Assembly (NCBI GenBank): GCA_018401435.1
Contig: JAGYJW010000006.1
Location: 168,241 to 232,240 of the forward strand
DNA: 64,000 nucleotides
Direction: 5' to 3'
Source: Deltaproteobacteria bacterium
Lineage (GTDB): Bacteria; Myxococcota_A; UBA796; UBA2385
The position numbers and the translations under genes are program-made. Positions 8,329 through 15,865 of the stretch are shown here, piece after piece; position 1 is the stretch's first letter; every line of letters starts with the position of its first letter. The notes under the pieces were generated by a model that searched no databases, was not told the DNA's origin, and worked only from the letters and a program-made list of their open reading frames with translations.

Positions 8329-9391
8329 TTAGCGCGGCGGCGGCGGCCGGCTGCCCCAGGCGCTGGGACTCGCGCGCAAGCTGCCCCTCCATCACCCGGC
8401 GGAAGAGCGGCGGAACGAAGGCCAGCAGCACCATCCCGGGGTAGCCGGTGGGCAGCTGCGGCACGTCTTCGAAGTGGCGCAGCACCGGGTAGGGCCGCGC
8501 AGGGTGCGCGTGGTGGTCGCTGTGGCGGGTGACCTGGAAGAGCAGCACCCGCCCGATCGGGTGGTTGCTATTCCAGGAGTGGTGCGGCAGAACGCGCTCG
8601 TAGCGGCCATTGGGCAGGCGCTCACGTTGCAGCCCGTAGTGCTCGACATAGTTCACCGTCTCCAGAAAGACGATGCCCAGGGCCGAGGCGCCGACCCAGC
8701 ACAGGGTGGCCAGCGGGCCAAAGACCCACAGGGCGAGAAGGACCGCGCCAAGCTGAATCAGGGCGAAGCGGGTCATCTCGTTGCGCAGGCTGAGGCGGGG
8801 CCGCGGCAGGGCAGAGAGCTGGCGGTCCTCCAACCCCCAGGCGCTGCGCCAGGACCCGGTGATGGAGCGGAACAAGAAGGCGTAGAGCCCCTCTCCGCGG
8901 CGGGCGCTGGCGGGGTCCTCCTCGGTGGCCACCCGGGCGTGGTGGCCGCGGTTGTGCTCGATGAAGAAGTGCATGTAGAGCGTGCTCAGCAGCAGGGCCC
9001 GCGCGGCGTTGCGGTGGGGCTGCGTGCTGCGGTGTCCCAGCTCGTGGGCGGCGTTGATGCCATAGGACACGCTGGCGATGCCGGTGGCCAGCACCGCGCC
9101 GGGCAGCTCCCAGCCCGACAGGCTGCCGGTGGAGACCCCGGCCATCAGGGCCAGGACGGTGGCATATTGCAGGGGAACCGCGGCAAAGAGCACCGCATCG
9201 GGCACCTTGCTGGCGCGCAGGGCCGCCTCGTCTTCGGGCTTGCCCGAACCCGGGCCCAGCAGGTGCTCGGCCACGGGGATGAGCCCGAAGACCAGAAGGG
9301 GCACGGACCAGGCCGACCAACCACCGACGAGGTGGGAGCCGAAGGCGAGCAGGCCGGGCAGCAGCGCGAAGGCGTAGAGCAGCGGTGGCAT
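8329..9391 (-). CDS. alkB: AlkB-type membrane alkane/fatty-acyl hydroxylase
   Basis: An integral-membrane di-iron monooxygenase of about 353 residues. All the histidine boxes of the alkane 1-monooxygenase family are present: HELGHR (116-121), EHNRGHH followed by ARVATEEDP (145-160), NYVEHYG (247-253) and RHSDHHAHP (289-297). Several hydrophobic helices surround them. It would hydroxylate a terminal methyl group using O2 and electrons from rubredoxin; no rubredoxin gene is nearby. As read, the frame does not stop but runs into tetR out of frame. A TAA at 8329-8331 lies in another frame just after a GCC-repeat tract, so a single indel there is the likely cause and the true end is probably near 8329. 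Confidence 0.9.
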
Positions 9392-9413
9392 CGGGGCTCC
9401 TCTTCTTCGAGAG

Positions 9414-9435
9414 TATATCGAACATTCGTTATATA
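9414..9435. promoter_or_regulatory. Palindromic operator candidate for the TetR regulator
   Basis: The near-palindrome TATATCGAACATTCGTTATA continues with TA. It is centred on CGAA-CA-TTCG with TATA-rich arms and is one of very few AT-rich stretches in this region. It overlaps the -10 element and probable start point of the alkB promoter, which is where a TetR-type repressor would block transcription. This is inferred from symmetry and position. Confidence 0.6.
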
Positions 9436-9459
9436 AACGGAGCCACGAGTCACTGTCAA
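9430..9459 (-). promoter_or_regulatory. Sigma-70-type promoter of the alkB operon
   Basis: On the minus strand a perfect TTGACA (9459-9454) is followed after 17 bp by TTATAT (9436-9431), or after 18 bp by TATATA. A GAGGAG ribosome-binding site then lies just before the alkB ATG at 9391. It is the clearest promoter in the window and is overlapped by the palindrome at 9414-9435. Confidence 0.65.
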
Positions 9460-9541
9460 GCCCCAGACGCAGAACAGGCAGCCCCCAGCGAGGAGCGGCC
9501 TGTCGGCAAGGTCGGGAGGCTGCGCGGGGCGCGGCCGAGGC

Positions 9542-10237
9542 TCAGCTGCCGCCCATCTTGGGGGGCCAGGTGCCGCCAAAGGTCTCCACCACGGTCTTCA
9601 TGTCGGAATTCAGCCCCTTGACCACCTTCTTGGTGCGCTTGGGCAGGTCCTTGGTGACCACGATGTTGTTCTTGACGATCTTGATGGCCTTGAGCTGGGT
9701 CGGGATCTTCATGGGGTTGAAGGGCACGAATTCGGCCTTCAGCTTTTCGGGCATCTTCTGGGCCTTCTTGACCAGGGCGGCGGTGCGGCCGGGCACCCCG
9801 GCGAGGTCGTCGATGGCCCGCACATAGGAGGTCATGGCGGTGTTGACGGCCTCGATGCCCTTGGTCACATCCGAGGGCAGGGCGCCGGCCGGGCTGAGCT
9901 GCGGGACGCCGCCCGAGACCGCCAGGCGGAGGTTGCCGTTGGCCTTGGTGTGCAGCTCTTTGAGGGCGGCGCCCAGGCTGGCGTCCTTCTTGACCCCCAC
10001 GGCGGTGGCGACGCTGGTGCGCCCGGTGCGCCGGGCCTTCTGGGCGCGATCCAGCCGGTTGTCGATGTCGGCGGCCTCCTTGAAGAAGGAGTCCAGCGAC
10101 TGGATTCCCGTGCGCTCGATCTCCTGGGGCGCCTTCTTCTTGCCGCCGGCGAAGGCGTCGGTGGAGGGACCGAAGGCGAATGCGACGACGCCCAGCAGGA
10201 GGGCGAGGGTGCGGGCCAGTCGACGGGAGGGGAGCAC
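9542..10237 (-). CDS. Secreted protein of unknown function
   Basis: From the GTG at 10237 the product is 231 residues. It begins with a typical signal peptide: LPSRRLARTLALLLGVVAFA, then a cleavage region near DAFA-GGKKK. Earlier in-frame ATGs would place about 60 extra residues before the signal, so GTG is preferred. The mature part is rich in Lys, Ala and Thr and looks mainly helical (DNRLDRAQKARRTG, LKAEFVPFNPMKIPTQLKAI). It has no cysteine pattern or recognisable catalytic motif, so it is probably periplasmic. It is divergent from the malG-like gene, with about 160 bp between the two starts. Confidence 0.65.
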   Translation of the reverse strand: MLPSRRLARTLALLLGVVAFAFGPSTDAFAGGKKKAPQEIERTGIQSLDSFFKEAADIDNRLDRAQKARRTGRTSVATAVGVKKDASLGAALKELHTKANGNLRLAVSGGVPQLSPAGALPSDVTKGIEAVNTAMTSYVRAIDDLAGVPGRTAALVKKAQKMPEKLKAEFVPFNPMKIPTQLKAIKIVKNNIVVTKDLPKRTKKVVKGLNSDMKTVVETFGGTWPPKMGGS

Positions 10238-10394
10238 GATGGACCTCGAGCTGCGGTTTGGAGCTGCGAATATCCTGCGGAGCCAGGGGCGGCAGCGCAG
10301 GTCACCTGCGGCGGACGGACCACCGACCCGGGCATTCAACCCGAACTGGGATCCATCGCTCGCACGCATCGGCCGCCTGAAGTAGCGTACCGCC

Positions 10395-11258
10395 ATGGCC
10401 CGCCCCTCTGCACCCGCCGTGCCCATGCTCCGGCGAATCGTCGTGAACCTGCTGCTGGTGCTCGTCTGCGCGGCGGCCCTCTACCCGGTGCTGTGGGTGC
10501 TCAAGATGGCCCTCACCCCCAGCCAGGCCTTCAGCATGGACCCGGGGCTGATCCCCGACGCCTTCACCCTGGACAATTTCGCGTCGGTGGTGGGCACGCG
10601 GGATGCCACGGGGGGGTGGCTCTTTGGGCGGCAGCTCGCCAATTCGTTGATCGTGTCCCTGGTGACCTCGGCGGTGGGCATCGGCCTGTCCTGTACCGCC
10701 GCCTACTCCATGAGCCGCTTCGCCTTTCCCGGTCGCGACGCCGGCATGCAGGCCTTCCTGGTCACCCAGATGTTTCCGGGGGTGGTCATGCTCATCCCCC
10801 TCTACATCCTGCTGGACAAGCTCGGCCTGCTGGACTCTCTGGCGGGTCTGGCCCTGGTCTACAGCACCACGGCGATCCCCTTCTGCACCTGGAATATGAA
10901 GGGCTACTTCGACACCATCCCCAAGGAGCTCGAAGAGGCGGCCTTGATGGATGGGGCGTCGCGCTGGACCATCTTCACGCGCATCGTGCTGCCCCTGGCC
11001 AAGCCCGCGCTGGTGGTGACGGGCCTGTTCTCCTTCATGACGGCCTGGAATGAGTTCATCCTGGCGGCCACGCTGATGAGCGACGAGCGCTCCTTCACCC
11101 TGCCGGTGGTGCTGCAAGGCTATGTCGGCGACTTCGGCACCGAGTGGGGGCGCTTTGCCGCCGGGGCCATCCTGGTGAGCGCGCCGGTCATGGCCCTCTT
11201 CTTTGCCTTGCAGCGGCACCTGGTCGAGGGGCTCACCGCGGGTGGCGTGAAGGGCTGA
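10395..11258 (+). CDS. MalG-type ABC transporter permease
   Basis: A 287-residue inner-membrane permease with about six hydrophobic helices. The EAA loop reads EEAALMDGASRWTIFTRIVL near residues 178-198, the contact site for an ABC ATPase. It has the usual MalG/CUT1 length and ends with the family-typical VEGLTAGGVKG. It is almost certainly the partner of the SBP-MalF fusion at 1259-3403. The roughly 7 kb between them contains an IS, an island-like segment and the alkB operon. No ATPase gene is in the window, so a shared MsmK/MalK-type ATPase elsewhere is likely. Confidence 0.9.
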   Translation: MARPSAPAVPMLRRIVVNLLLVLVCAAALYPVLWVLKMALTPSQAFSMDPGLIPDAFTLDNFASVVGTRDATGGWLFGRQLANSLIVSLVTSAVGIGLSCTAAYSMSRFAFPGRDAGMQAFLVTQMFPGVVMLIPLYILLDKLGLLDSLAGLALVYSTTAIPFCTWNMKGYFDTIPKELEEAALMDGASRWTIFTRIVLPLAKPALVVTGLFSFMTAWNEFILAATLMSDERSFTLPVVLQGYVGDFGTEWGRFAAGAILVSAPVMALFFALQRHLVEGLTAGGVKG

Positions 11259-11260
11259 GA

Positions 11261-12142
11261 TCAGCTGTCGAGTCGCCCGGACTGGCTGATCCACTCGATG
11301 CCTTCGATGGCGGGCGCGCCCTTCTCGGGCACGCCCACCCCGCCGATGACCACGCGGGTGCCTGTCGGGGCGGCCTCGCGCAGCTGCTGGGCGTAGGCCT
11401 GGAATTCGGCGCGGGTGCGCGGCTGCAAGACCGAGATGCAGACCATGGCGGGGGCCTCCTGGCGGACGGCCTGGGCGAGATCGTCGGTGGGCACATCGGC
11501 CCCCAGCCAGGAGATCCGGTAGCCCTGCAAGGCGAGCTGGATGGCGACGCCCAGCAGGCCCAGCTCGTGGCGTTCTCCGGGGAAGCCGGCGCAGAGGGCC
11601 ACCGGCCCGCCCTGGGGGCCGTGGCCGAGGGCCATGAGCATGGCCATCATCTTCTCGCGGCACCAGGCGCTGGCGAAGTGCTCCTGGGACACGTTGATCT
11701 CACCCGCGGCCCACCGCTCACCCACCACCCGAAGCACCGGGAAGTAGATGTGCTCCACCCGGTCGCGGTAGGGGCGGGTTTCGAGGCCGGCGGCGATGCG
11801 GTCGGCAGAGTCCCGGTCAAAACGCAGCAGGGCCTCGCGCAGGCGCTGGGTGAGGGCGTCGTCGCCAAAGGCCCCGGTCTGAACGCGGTGCAGGTCATCG
11901 ACCTGCTGCGCCGACCGCGCGTCTTCGCGCTCGCTGAGCAGGCTGACGGCCTCGCCCACCCGGTGACCGGCGTCGATCAGCGCCTTGAGCTTGCGCAGGC
12001 GGGCGACATCGTTGGCGCTATATTCCCGGTAGCCGTTGTCCTGCCGTTCCGGCGTGACCAGACCGTAGCGCCGCTCCCAGGCCAGGAGGGTGTTCCGGGG
12101 CACGCCGACGAGGTCGGCGACGGACTTGATGCGGTAGCCCAT
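11261..12142 (-). CDS. carH: CarH/LitR-type MerR regulator with adenosylcobalamin photoreceptor domain
   Basis: A 293-residue protein. Residues 1-70 are a MerR-type winged helix (SVADLVGVPRNTLLAWERRY). Residues 90-170 form the helical cap of a cobalamin-binding module and contain the light-sensing signature W-x9-EH (W144, E154, H155). The Rossmann part then carries E190-R-H192-E-L-G, matching the ExH-x-x-G cobalamin-ligand motif. CarH proteins bind DNA as B12-bound tetramers in the dark and release it in light, usually controlling carotenoid or photolyase genes. No such genes are in the window, so the target is unknown; autoregulation is possible. It ends 2 bp after the convergent permease gene. 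Confidence 0.88.
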   Translation of the reverse strand: MGYRIKSVADLVGVPRNTLLAWERRYGLVTPERQDNGYREYSANDVARLRKLKALIDAGHRVGEAVSLLSEREDARSAQQVDDLHRVQTGAFGDDALTQRLREALLRFDRDSADRIAAGLETRPYRDRVEHIYFPVLRVVGERWAAGEINVSQEHFASAWCREKMMAMLMALGHGPQGGPVALCAGFPGERHELGLLGVAIQLALQGYRISWLGADVPTDDLAQAVRQEAPAMVCISVLQPRTRAEFQAYAQQLREAAPTGTRVVIGGVGVPEKGAPAIEGIEWISQSGRLDS

Positions 12143-12232
12143 GGGTCGGTCCGGCAGCTGTGGGGTTCCCGATGGCGCCGACGCCTGGGCGCCGTCCGCC
12201 AGCGGCGAAGACCTTCTCCCCTAACTGTCTGC

Positions 12233-12258
12233 GTACAATGTGCAAACAATATACAAAG
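12233..12258. promoter_or_regulatory. Candidate CarH operator upstream of the regulator
   Basis: The AT-rich stretch GTACAATGTGCAAACAATAT continues with ACAAAG and contains three ACAA cores starting at 12235, 12246 and 12253. Two of these are 11 bp apart. CarH-type regulators bind 11-bp direct repeats with an ACA-containing core. On the minus strand the same stretch supplies TATATT as a possible -10. It lies 91-116 bp upstream of the regulator's start and is the only AT-rich patch in this intergenic gap. Confidence 0.4.
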
Positions 12259-12293
12259 GGAGGGGTGCGCGAGAGGACCGATGCGCGCGGAAT

Positions 12294-13034
12294 TCAGCCG
12301 GCGCGGGGGGCGCGCTGCAGCCGGGCCTCGGCATAGCCCGACCAGTCGTCTTGTACCGGGAAGCCCTCGCGGTGGCGCACGATGACGCGCTCTGGCCCGA
12401 CCTCGGCCTCGGAGTAGCTGCGGGTGCAGGCAAGGGGGTGGTCCATGGCCACGCCGCGGGGCGGATCGTCCGCGTCGGGGGTGGCGTGCAGGCGCCGCAG
12501 CAGGTCGAGGCTGGCGGGGGCCGGCACGCTCGCGATGGCCTGCTGCAGCAGGCGAACGCGGTGGGGCACGATGTCGTCGCGCCAGCCCGACGACGACAGG
12601 AAGAAGGGCCCGGGGGGCTGCGCTTCGAGCAGCAGGCGCCGCTTGTCCCAGGTGGCCAGGGTGATCGCGCCGCTGCGATCGGCCGCCACCAGCAGGAAGG
12701 GGTTGAGGGGGCGCAGATCCGCCTGCCGCAGGGCCGCGCCGACCGCGTCCACCGAGGGCAGGTCGCAGAGGGCCACGATGACGCCCCCCCGGCTGGGCGC
12801 CTGGGGGTCCAACCACACCTCGTCGGGGTAATGGTTGAGAATGGCCAGCAGAAGCCCGTTGTCGTTGACCGAGAACCAGGTGCCGCCGGATAGGGGATCG
12901 GTGGGTCGGGCCCAGGTCACGTTGCCGGTGCGCCCCCGGAGCAGGGGGCCTCCCGCCGGGCGGTCGCGCCGCTCGTCGCGGTTCATGGCGGCGATATAGC
13001 CATTGGCCTGGGGGAGGATCGAGAGGGTGCACAT
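12294..13034 (-). CDS. NRDE-family (TANGO2-like) protein
   Basis: A 246-residue protein starting MCTLSIL, with Cys2 exposed after removal of Met, and the name-giving NRDE motif at residues 18-21. Further family signatures are GGTWFSVNDNG, LLLAILNHY and a C-terminal TRSYS-type segment. The fold is related to N-terminal nucleophile hydrolases. Biochemical function is not settled; the eukaryotic relative TANGO2 has been linked to acyl-CoA or haem handling. The gene stands alone on the minus strand, upstream of carH with a 151-bp gap that holds the probable carH promoter, so the two need not be one operon. Confidence 0.88.
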   Translation of the reverse strand: MCTLSILPQANGYIAAMNRDERRDRPAGGPLLRGRTGNVTWARPTDPLSGGTWFSVNDNGLLLAILNHYPDEVWLDPQAPSRGGVIVALCDLPSVDAVGAALRQADLRPLNPFLLVAADRSGAITLATWDKRRLLLEAQPPGPFFLSSSGWRDDIVPHRVRLLQQAIASVPAPASLDLLRRLHATPDADDPPRGVAMDHPLACTRSYSEAEVGPERVIVRHREGFPVQDDWSGYAEARLQRAPRAG

Positions 13035-13110
13035 GGTTGCGCCCCCTTATCGAGGCGCGGTCGGGCCGTCGCTGGAGGTTAGGGCCGAAAGCCCATTTCT
13101 GTGAGCACCC

Positions 13111-13782
13111 ATGCCCGCGCCCGGCCTCTTCGTCTATTCCAATACGGCCACCAGCATTGACGGCAAGATCAACACCGTGGCCCAGGATCGCCTGGCCTTG
13201 GGCAGTCACGAAGACAAGCGCGTGATGCACCTTCTGCGCGCGCAGGCCGACGCGATCCTGGTGGGGGGCAACACCTTTCGGCGCTGGGGCCTGCCCCTGG
13301 TGGAGGATCCCCGGCTGGTGCCCGAGGCGCCCCCCCGTCGTCGCCCCGTGATCAACGCGGTGCTGACGCGGCGGGGGCTCTTGGACATGGACCGCCGGCG
13401 CTTTCCTGATCCGCGGGTGGAGCTTCTGGTATTGGGCGGCCCGCAGCTGGATGCGGCGGCCCACCAGCGCGATCTGGGCGCTGCGGTGCTGCGCCACGAC
13501 GCCCCGGATGTGACCTGGGCCCTGTCGGTGCTGGCGGCGCGGGGCTGCCGCCGGGTGCTGGTGGAGGGCGGGGGCGACCTCATCGCCCAGCTGCTCGAAG
13601 CGGGGCTTCTCGACGAGATCTTCCTCACGCTCTGCCCGCTGGTGGTGGGCGGCGTGCGCGCGCCCACGGCCGTGGATGGACCGGGCTTTCCCGGCGCGGC
13701 CTTGCCCCGGCTGAAGCTGTTGGACCTGCGGCGCGTCGAGGATGAGCTGTTCTTGCGCTATGCCGTCGCCGGATCGCGCTGA
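13111..13782 (+). CDS. RibD C-terminal-type reductase (dihydrofolate reductase fold)
   Basis: A 223-residue protein with the RibD_C fold: SIDGKINTVAQDRLALGS near the N-terminus, the nucleotide-binding segment ADAILVGGNTFRRWG, and the glycine-rich RRVLVEGGGDLIAQLLEAGL followed by LCPLVVGG. Stand-alone members reduce the ribosyl pyrimidine intermediate of riboflavin synthesis with NADPH, or are uncharacterised oxidoreductases. No other rib gene is nearby, so the riboflavin role is only a possibility. The last 25 bp overlap the end of the convergent methyltransferase gene. Confidence 0.85.
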   Translation: MPAPGLFVYSNTATSIDGKINTVAQDRLALGSHEDKRVMHLLRAQADAILVGGNTFRRWGLPLVEDPRLVPEAPPRRRPVINAVLTRRGLLDMDRRRFPDPRVELLVLGGPQLDAAAHQRDLGAAVLRHDAPDVTWALSVLAARGCRRVLVEGGGDLIAQLLEAGLLDEIFLTLCPLVVGGVRAPTAVDGPGFPGAALPRLKLLDLRRVEDELFLRYAVAGSR

Positions 13783-15173
13783 AAGCGGGCCACGGCTTCG
13801 ATGTGGTGGGTCTGGGGGAAGAGGTCCACCGTCCAGAGATCGGTGAGCCGCCAGCCCCCTGCCTCCAGCACCGCTCGGTCCCGGCCCAAGGAGGCCGGGC
13901 CACAGGCCACATAGACCAGCACATCGCCCGGCTGGTCGGCCAGGAAGCGGGCGGCGCGGGGGTGCAGGCCCACCCGCGGCGGGTCCACCAGGATGGCGCG
14001 CGCCCCGCTGTCGGGCAGCCCGGGCAGGACATCCTCTACCAGTCCGGCGTGCCAGGACCCGGCGATGCCATTGGCGGCGGCGTTCCGGCGGGCGTCGTCG
14101 ATGGCCGGGGCGTGCAGCTCGATGCCCACCACCTGGTCGTAGCCCCCAGCGAGGGCCAGACCGAAGGTGCCCACCCCGCAATAGAGGTCCAGCAGGGTGC
14201 CTCCGGGTCGGCTGGCGGTCAGGCCCAGGGCCTCGGCCACCGTTTGAACCAGGATCTCGGCCCCTTCGGTGTTGACCTGAAAGAATGCGTCGTAGGGCAG
14301 GCGCAAGGACAGGCCCGCGAGGTCGAAGCAGAGGTCGGCCTCGCCCCAGAGCACCTCCCTCAGCTCGCCCCGGGCGACCTCGGCCAGGCTGTCGGTCACC
14401 ACCCACAGCAGGCCCGTCAGGCCGGGCAGATCCGCCAGGGCTTCCACCACGGGCTCGAGGTCTTGACGTGTGGCGGCGGAGCTGGTGACGACGCTCACCA
14501 GCAGGCGGGGGGCCGCGGGGTTGCCGCTGTCGCGCAGCACCAGGTGGCGCCAGGTTCCACGGTGTTCCACGGTGTCCCAGGCGGGGGCGAGCTGCAGGGC
14601 CTGCACCTTCTGGATCGCCGCGTTCATGGCGGGGGTGCCCAGGGGGCAGGCGGGCACCGGGACGATGCGACCGAACCAGCCCGGCGGGTGGAAGCCCAGG
14701 TGGCTGCCGGCGGTGGACTCGCCGGAGGCCCGAAAGGCGTCGATCTGAGATTCTGGGATGAACCTGGTATTTCCCCAGGATAGCTCGATCTTGTTGCGGT
14801 AGTGGTAGGCGCCCGCAGCACCCCGAACCGGGTGGCGATGCACGCCGTCGCCGTCGGTCAGGCCCACGAGACGGTGCAGCAGGTCGCCCTTCTCCTGCCG
14901 CTGCCGGTCCAGGGGCATCTCTTGCAGCTGGCAGCCGCCGCAGGTGCCAAAGAGCGGGCAGGCGGGGGCGACCTGGTCGGGTGCGGGCTGAAGCACCCGC
15001 AGGCGCCGGGCCGTGCCCTTGCGACCGGGCTGGGCCTCGACCACCGCGCCAACGGGGGCTCCGCGCACCATCCAGCGCTGCTCGCTGCCTGCGGCCCGGC
15101 CGCTGGTGTGCTTGGCCTCGAGGCGGTCGAGGTGCAGGGTCACGGGCAGGCGGATGCGCTTGGGACGGGCCAA
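13758..15173 (-). CDS. rlmD: RumA/TrmA-family RNA (uracil-5)-methyltransferase with Fe-S cluster
   Basis: From a TTG at 15173, with GGAGG four bases upstream, the product is 471 residues. A 4Fe-4S site is visible as C72-x5-C78-x2-C81 plus C176, the RumA pattern. The SAM-binding motif is DLYCGVGTFG (329-338), preceded by FFQVNTEGAE. DPPRVGLHP follows, then the nucleophile in YVACGP (C424) and the catalytic base in QTHHIE (E459). The usual SCNP is ACGP here. It methylates C5 of a uridine in 23S rRNA (U1939 in E. coli) or a tRNA; the symbol is by closest resemblance. Longer in-frame starts exist upstream but read through a different gene. Confidence 0.88.
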   Translation of the reverse strand: MARPKRIRLPVTLHLDRLEAKHTSGRAAGSEQRWMVRGAPVGAVVEAQPGRKGTARRLRVLQPAPDQVAPACPLFGTCGGCQLQEMPLDRQRQEKGDLLHRLVGLTDGDGVHRHPVRGAAGAYHYRNKIELSWGNTRFIPESQIDAFRASGESTAGSHLGFHPPGWFGRIVPVPACPLGTPAMNAAIQKVQALQLAPAWDTVEHRGTWRHLVLRDSGNPAAPRLLVSVVTSSAATRQDLEPVVEALADLPGLTGLLWVVTDSLAEVARGELREVLWGEADLCFDLAGLSLRLPYDAFFQVNTEGAEILVQTVAEALGLTASRPGGTLLDLYCGVGTFGLALAGGYDQVVGIELHAPAIDDARRNAAANGIAGSWHAGLVEDVLPGLPDSGARAILVDPPRVGLHPRAARFLADQPGDVLVYVACGPASLGRDRAVLEAGGWRLTDLWTVDLFPQTHHIEAVARFQRDPATA

Positions 15174-15642
15174 GGGCCCTCCAGGGTGTGGGGCGGGGCG
15201 CCCGGGCGCTCCCCTGGTAGCCTCGCGCTGCCGGCGGGCACACCCCCTCCAGCTCGACCTGCAGCCCTTCGCGGGCCTCGCCCGCCACCCAGAAGCCGGC
15301 GCGGTCCAGCCGCACGGCGGTCGGGGGCAAGGTGGCCTGCAGGCGCCCCGCATGAAGCCAGAGCGGCCGTCCGGCCGGGCCCACCAGGCTGAGCCCGTGG
15401 GCCCCACCCCACTCGAGCACGGCGATCCATTGCAGGTCCACCCCCGCAGGCAGGGCCTCGGCCTCCAGCCAGTGCAGGCGGCCGGGAGCGCCGCCGGATT
15501 GCGGGGCCTCGGCGAGCAGCAGGGCCTCACCCCGGTAGAGCTGGCCGGGCTCGCAAGGCGGGCCCGCGGGCGCGTGGCGGCCCGCTGCCCACGCGGGAAG
15601 GGCGATGCAGGCGGCGAAGAGGATCAGAAGGATGGGGTGCAC
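15140..15642 (-). CDS. Small secreted protein, 3' end uncertain
   Basis: A GTG at 15642 with GGAG just upstream opens a protein with a signal peptide, HPILLILFAACIALPAWAAG. About 130 residues with a beta-rich look follow (LHWLEAEALPAGVDLQWIAV, RLDRAGFWVAGE, LQVELEGVC). The reading frame does not stop but continues through the methyltransferase gene out of frame, which cannot be original. A frame change near 15240 would end it at 15140, overlapping the start of the methyltransferase. It is probably periplasmic; no family was recognised. The end coordinate is inference. Confidence 0.5.
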
Positions 15643-15750
15643 GGAGCCTCCGATCCCAACCCAAGCAAGAGTTGTGCCATGATCGCGGGCGGCCAACTTA
15701 CTGAAATCGCAGATGGGGGGGTACGCCCCCCCGCCGAAGGCCGTCGACCT

Positions 15751-15834
15751 TTCGACAGGTGCATCGACAGGTGCTTCGACAGGTGCTTCGACAGGTGCTT
15801 CGACAGGTGCTTCGACAGGTGCTTCGACAGGGGC
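15751..15834. repeat. Seven tandem copies of a 12-bp unit
   Basis: The unit TTCGACAGGTGC is repeated seven times head to tail without spacers. Copy two begins AT instead of TT, and the last copy reads TTCGACAGGGGC. It lies between the divergent secreted-protein gene and the propeller-amidohydrolase gene, ending 31 bp before the latter's ATG, so it occupies that gene's promoter or leader. Units of 12 bp would keep reading frame if translated, but no good coding frame crosses it. Confidence 0.85.
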
Positions 15835-15865
15835 CCTCTCGCACGGAGCGGGCTAGAGCGCGGCC

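Noticed and set aside
7709..9391. An apparent AlkB-TetR region fusion of 560 residues
   Set aside because: After about residue 355 the frame reads the tetR gene out of frame. TetR has its own start and ribosome-binding site, so a frameshift near the alkB stop is more likely.
11977..15696. Very long open frames antisense to or out of frame with real genes (for example 1064-3487, 11977-15696, 20986-23172, 27402-31115 on the minus strand)
   Set aside because: High GC makes stop codons rare. These frames are Arg/Gly/His/Pro-rich, lack motifs and lie over genes with clear family signatures.
15751..15834. CRISPR array
   Set aside because: Repeats are 12 bp with no spacers and no cas genes are present.
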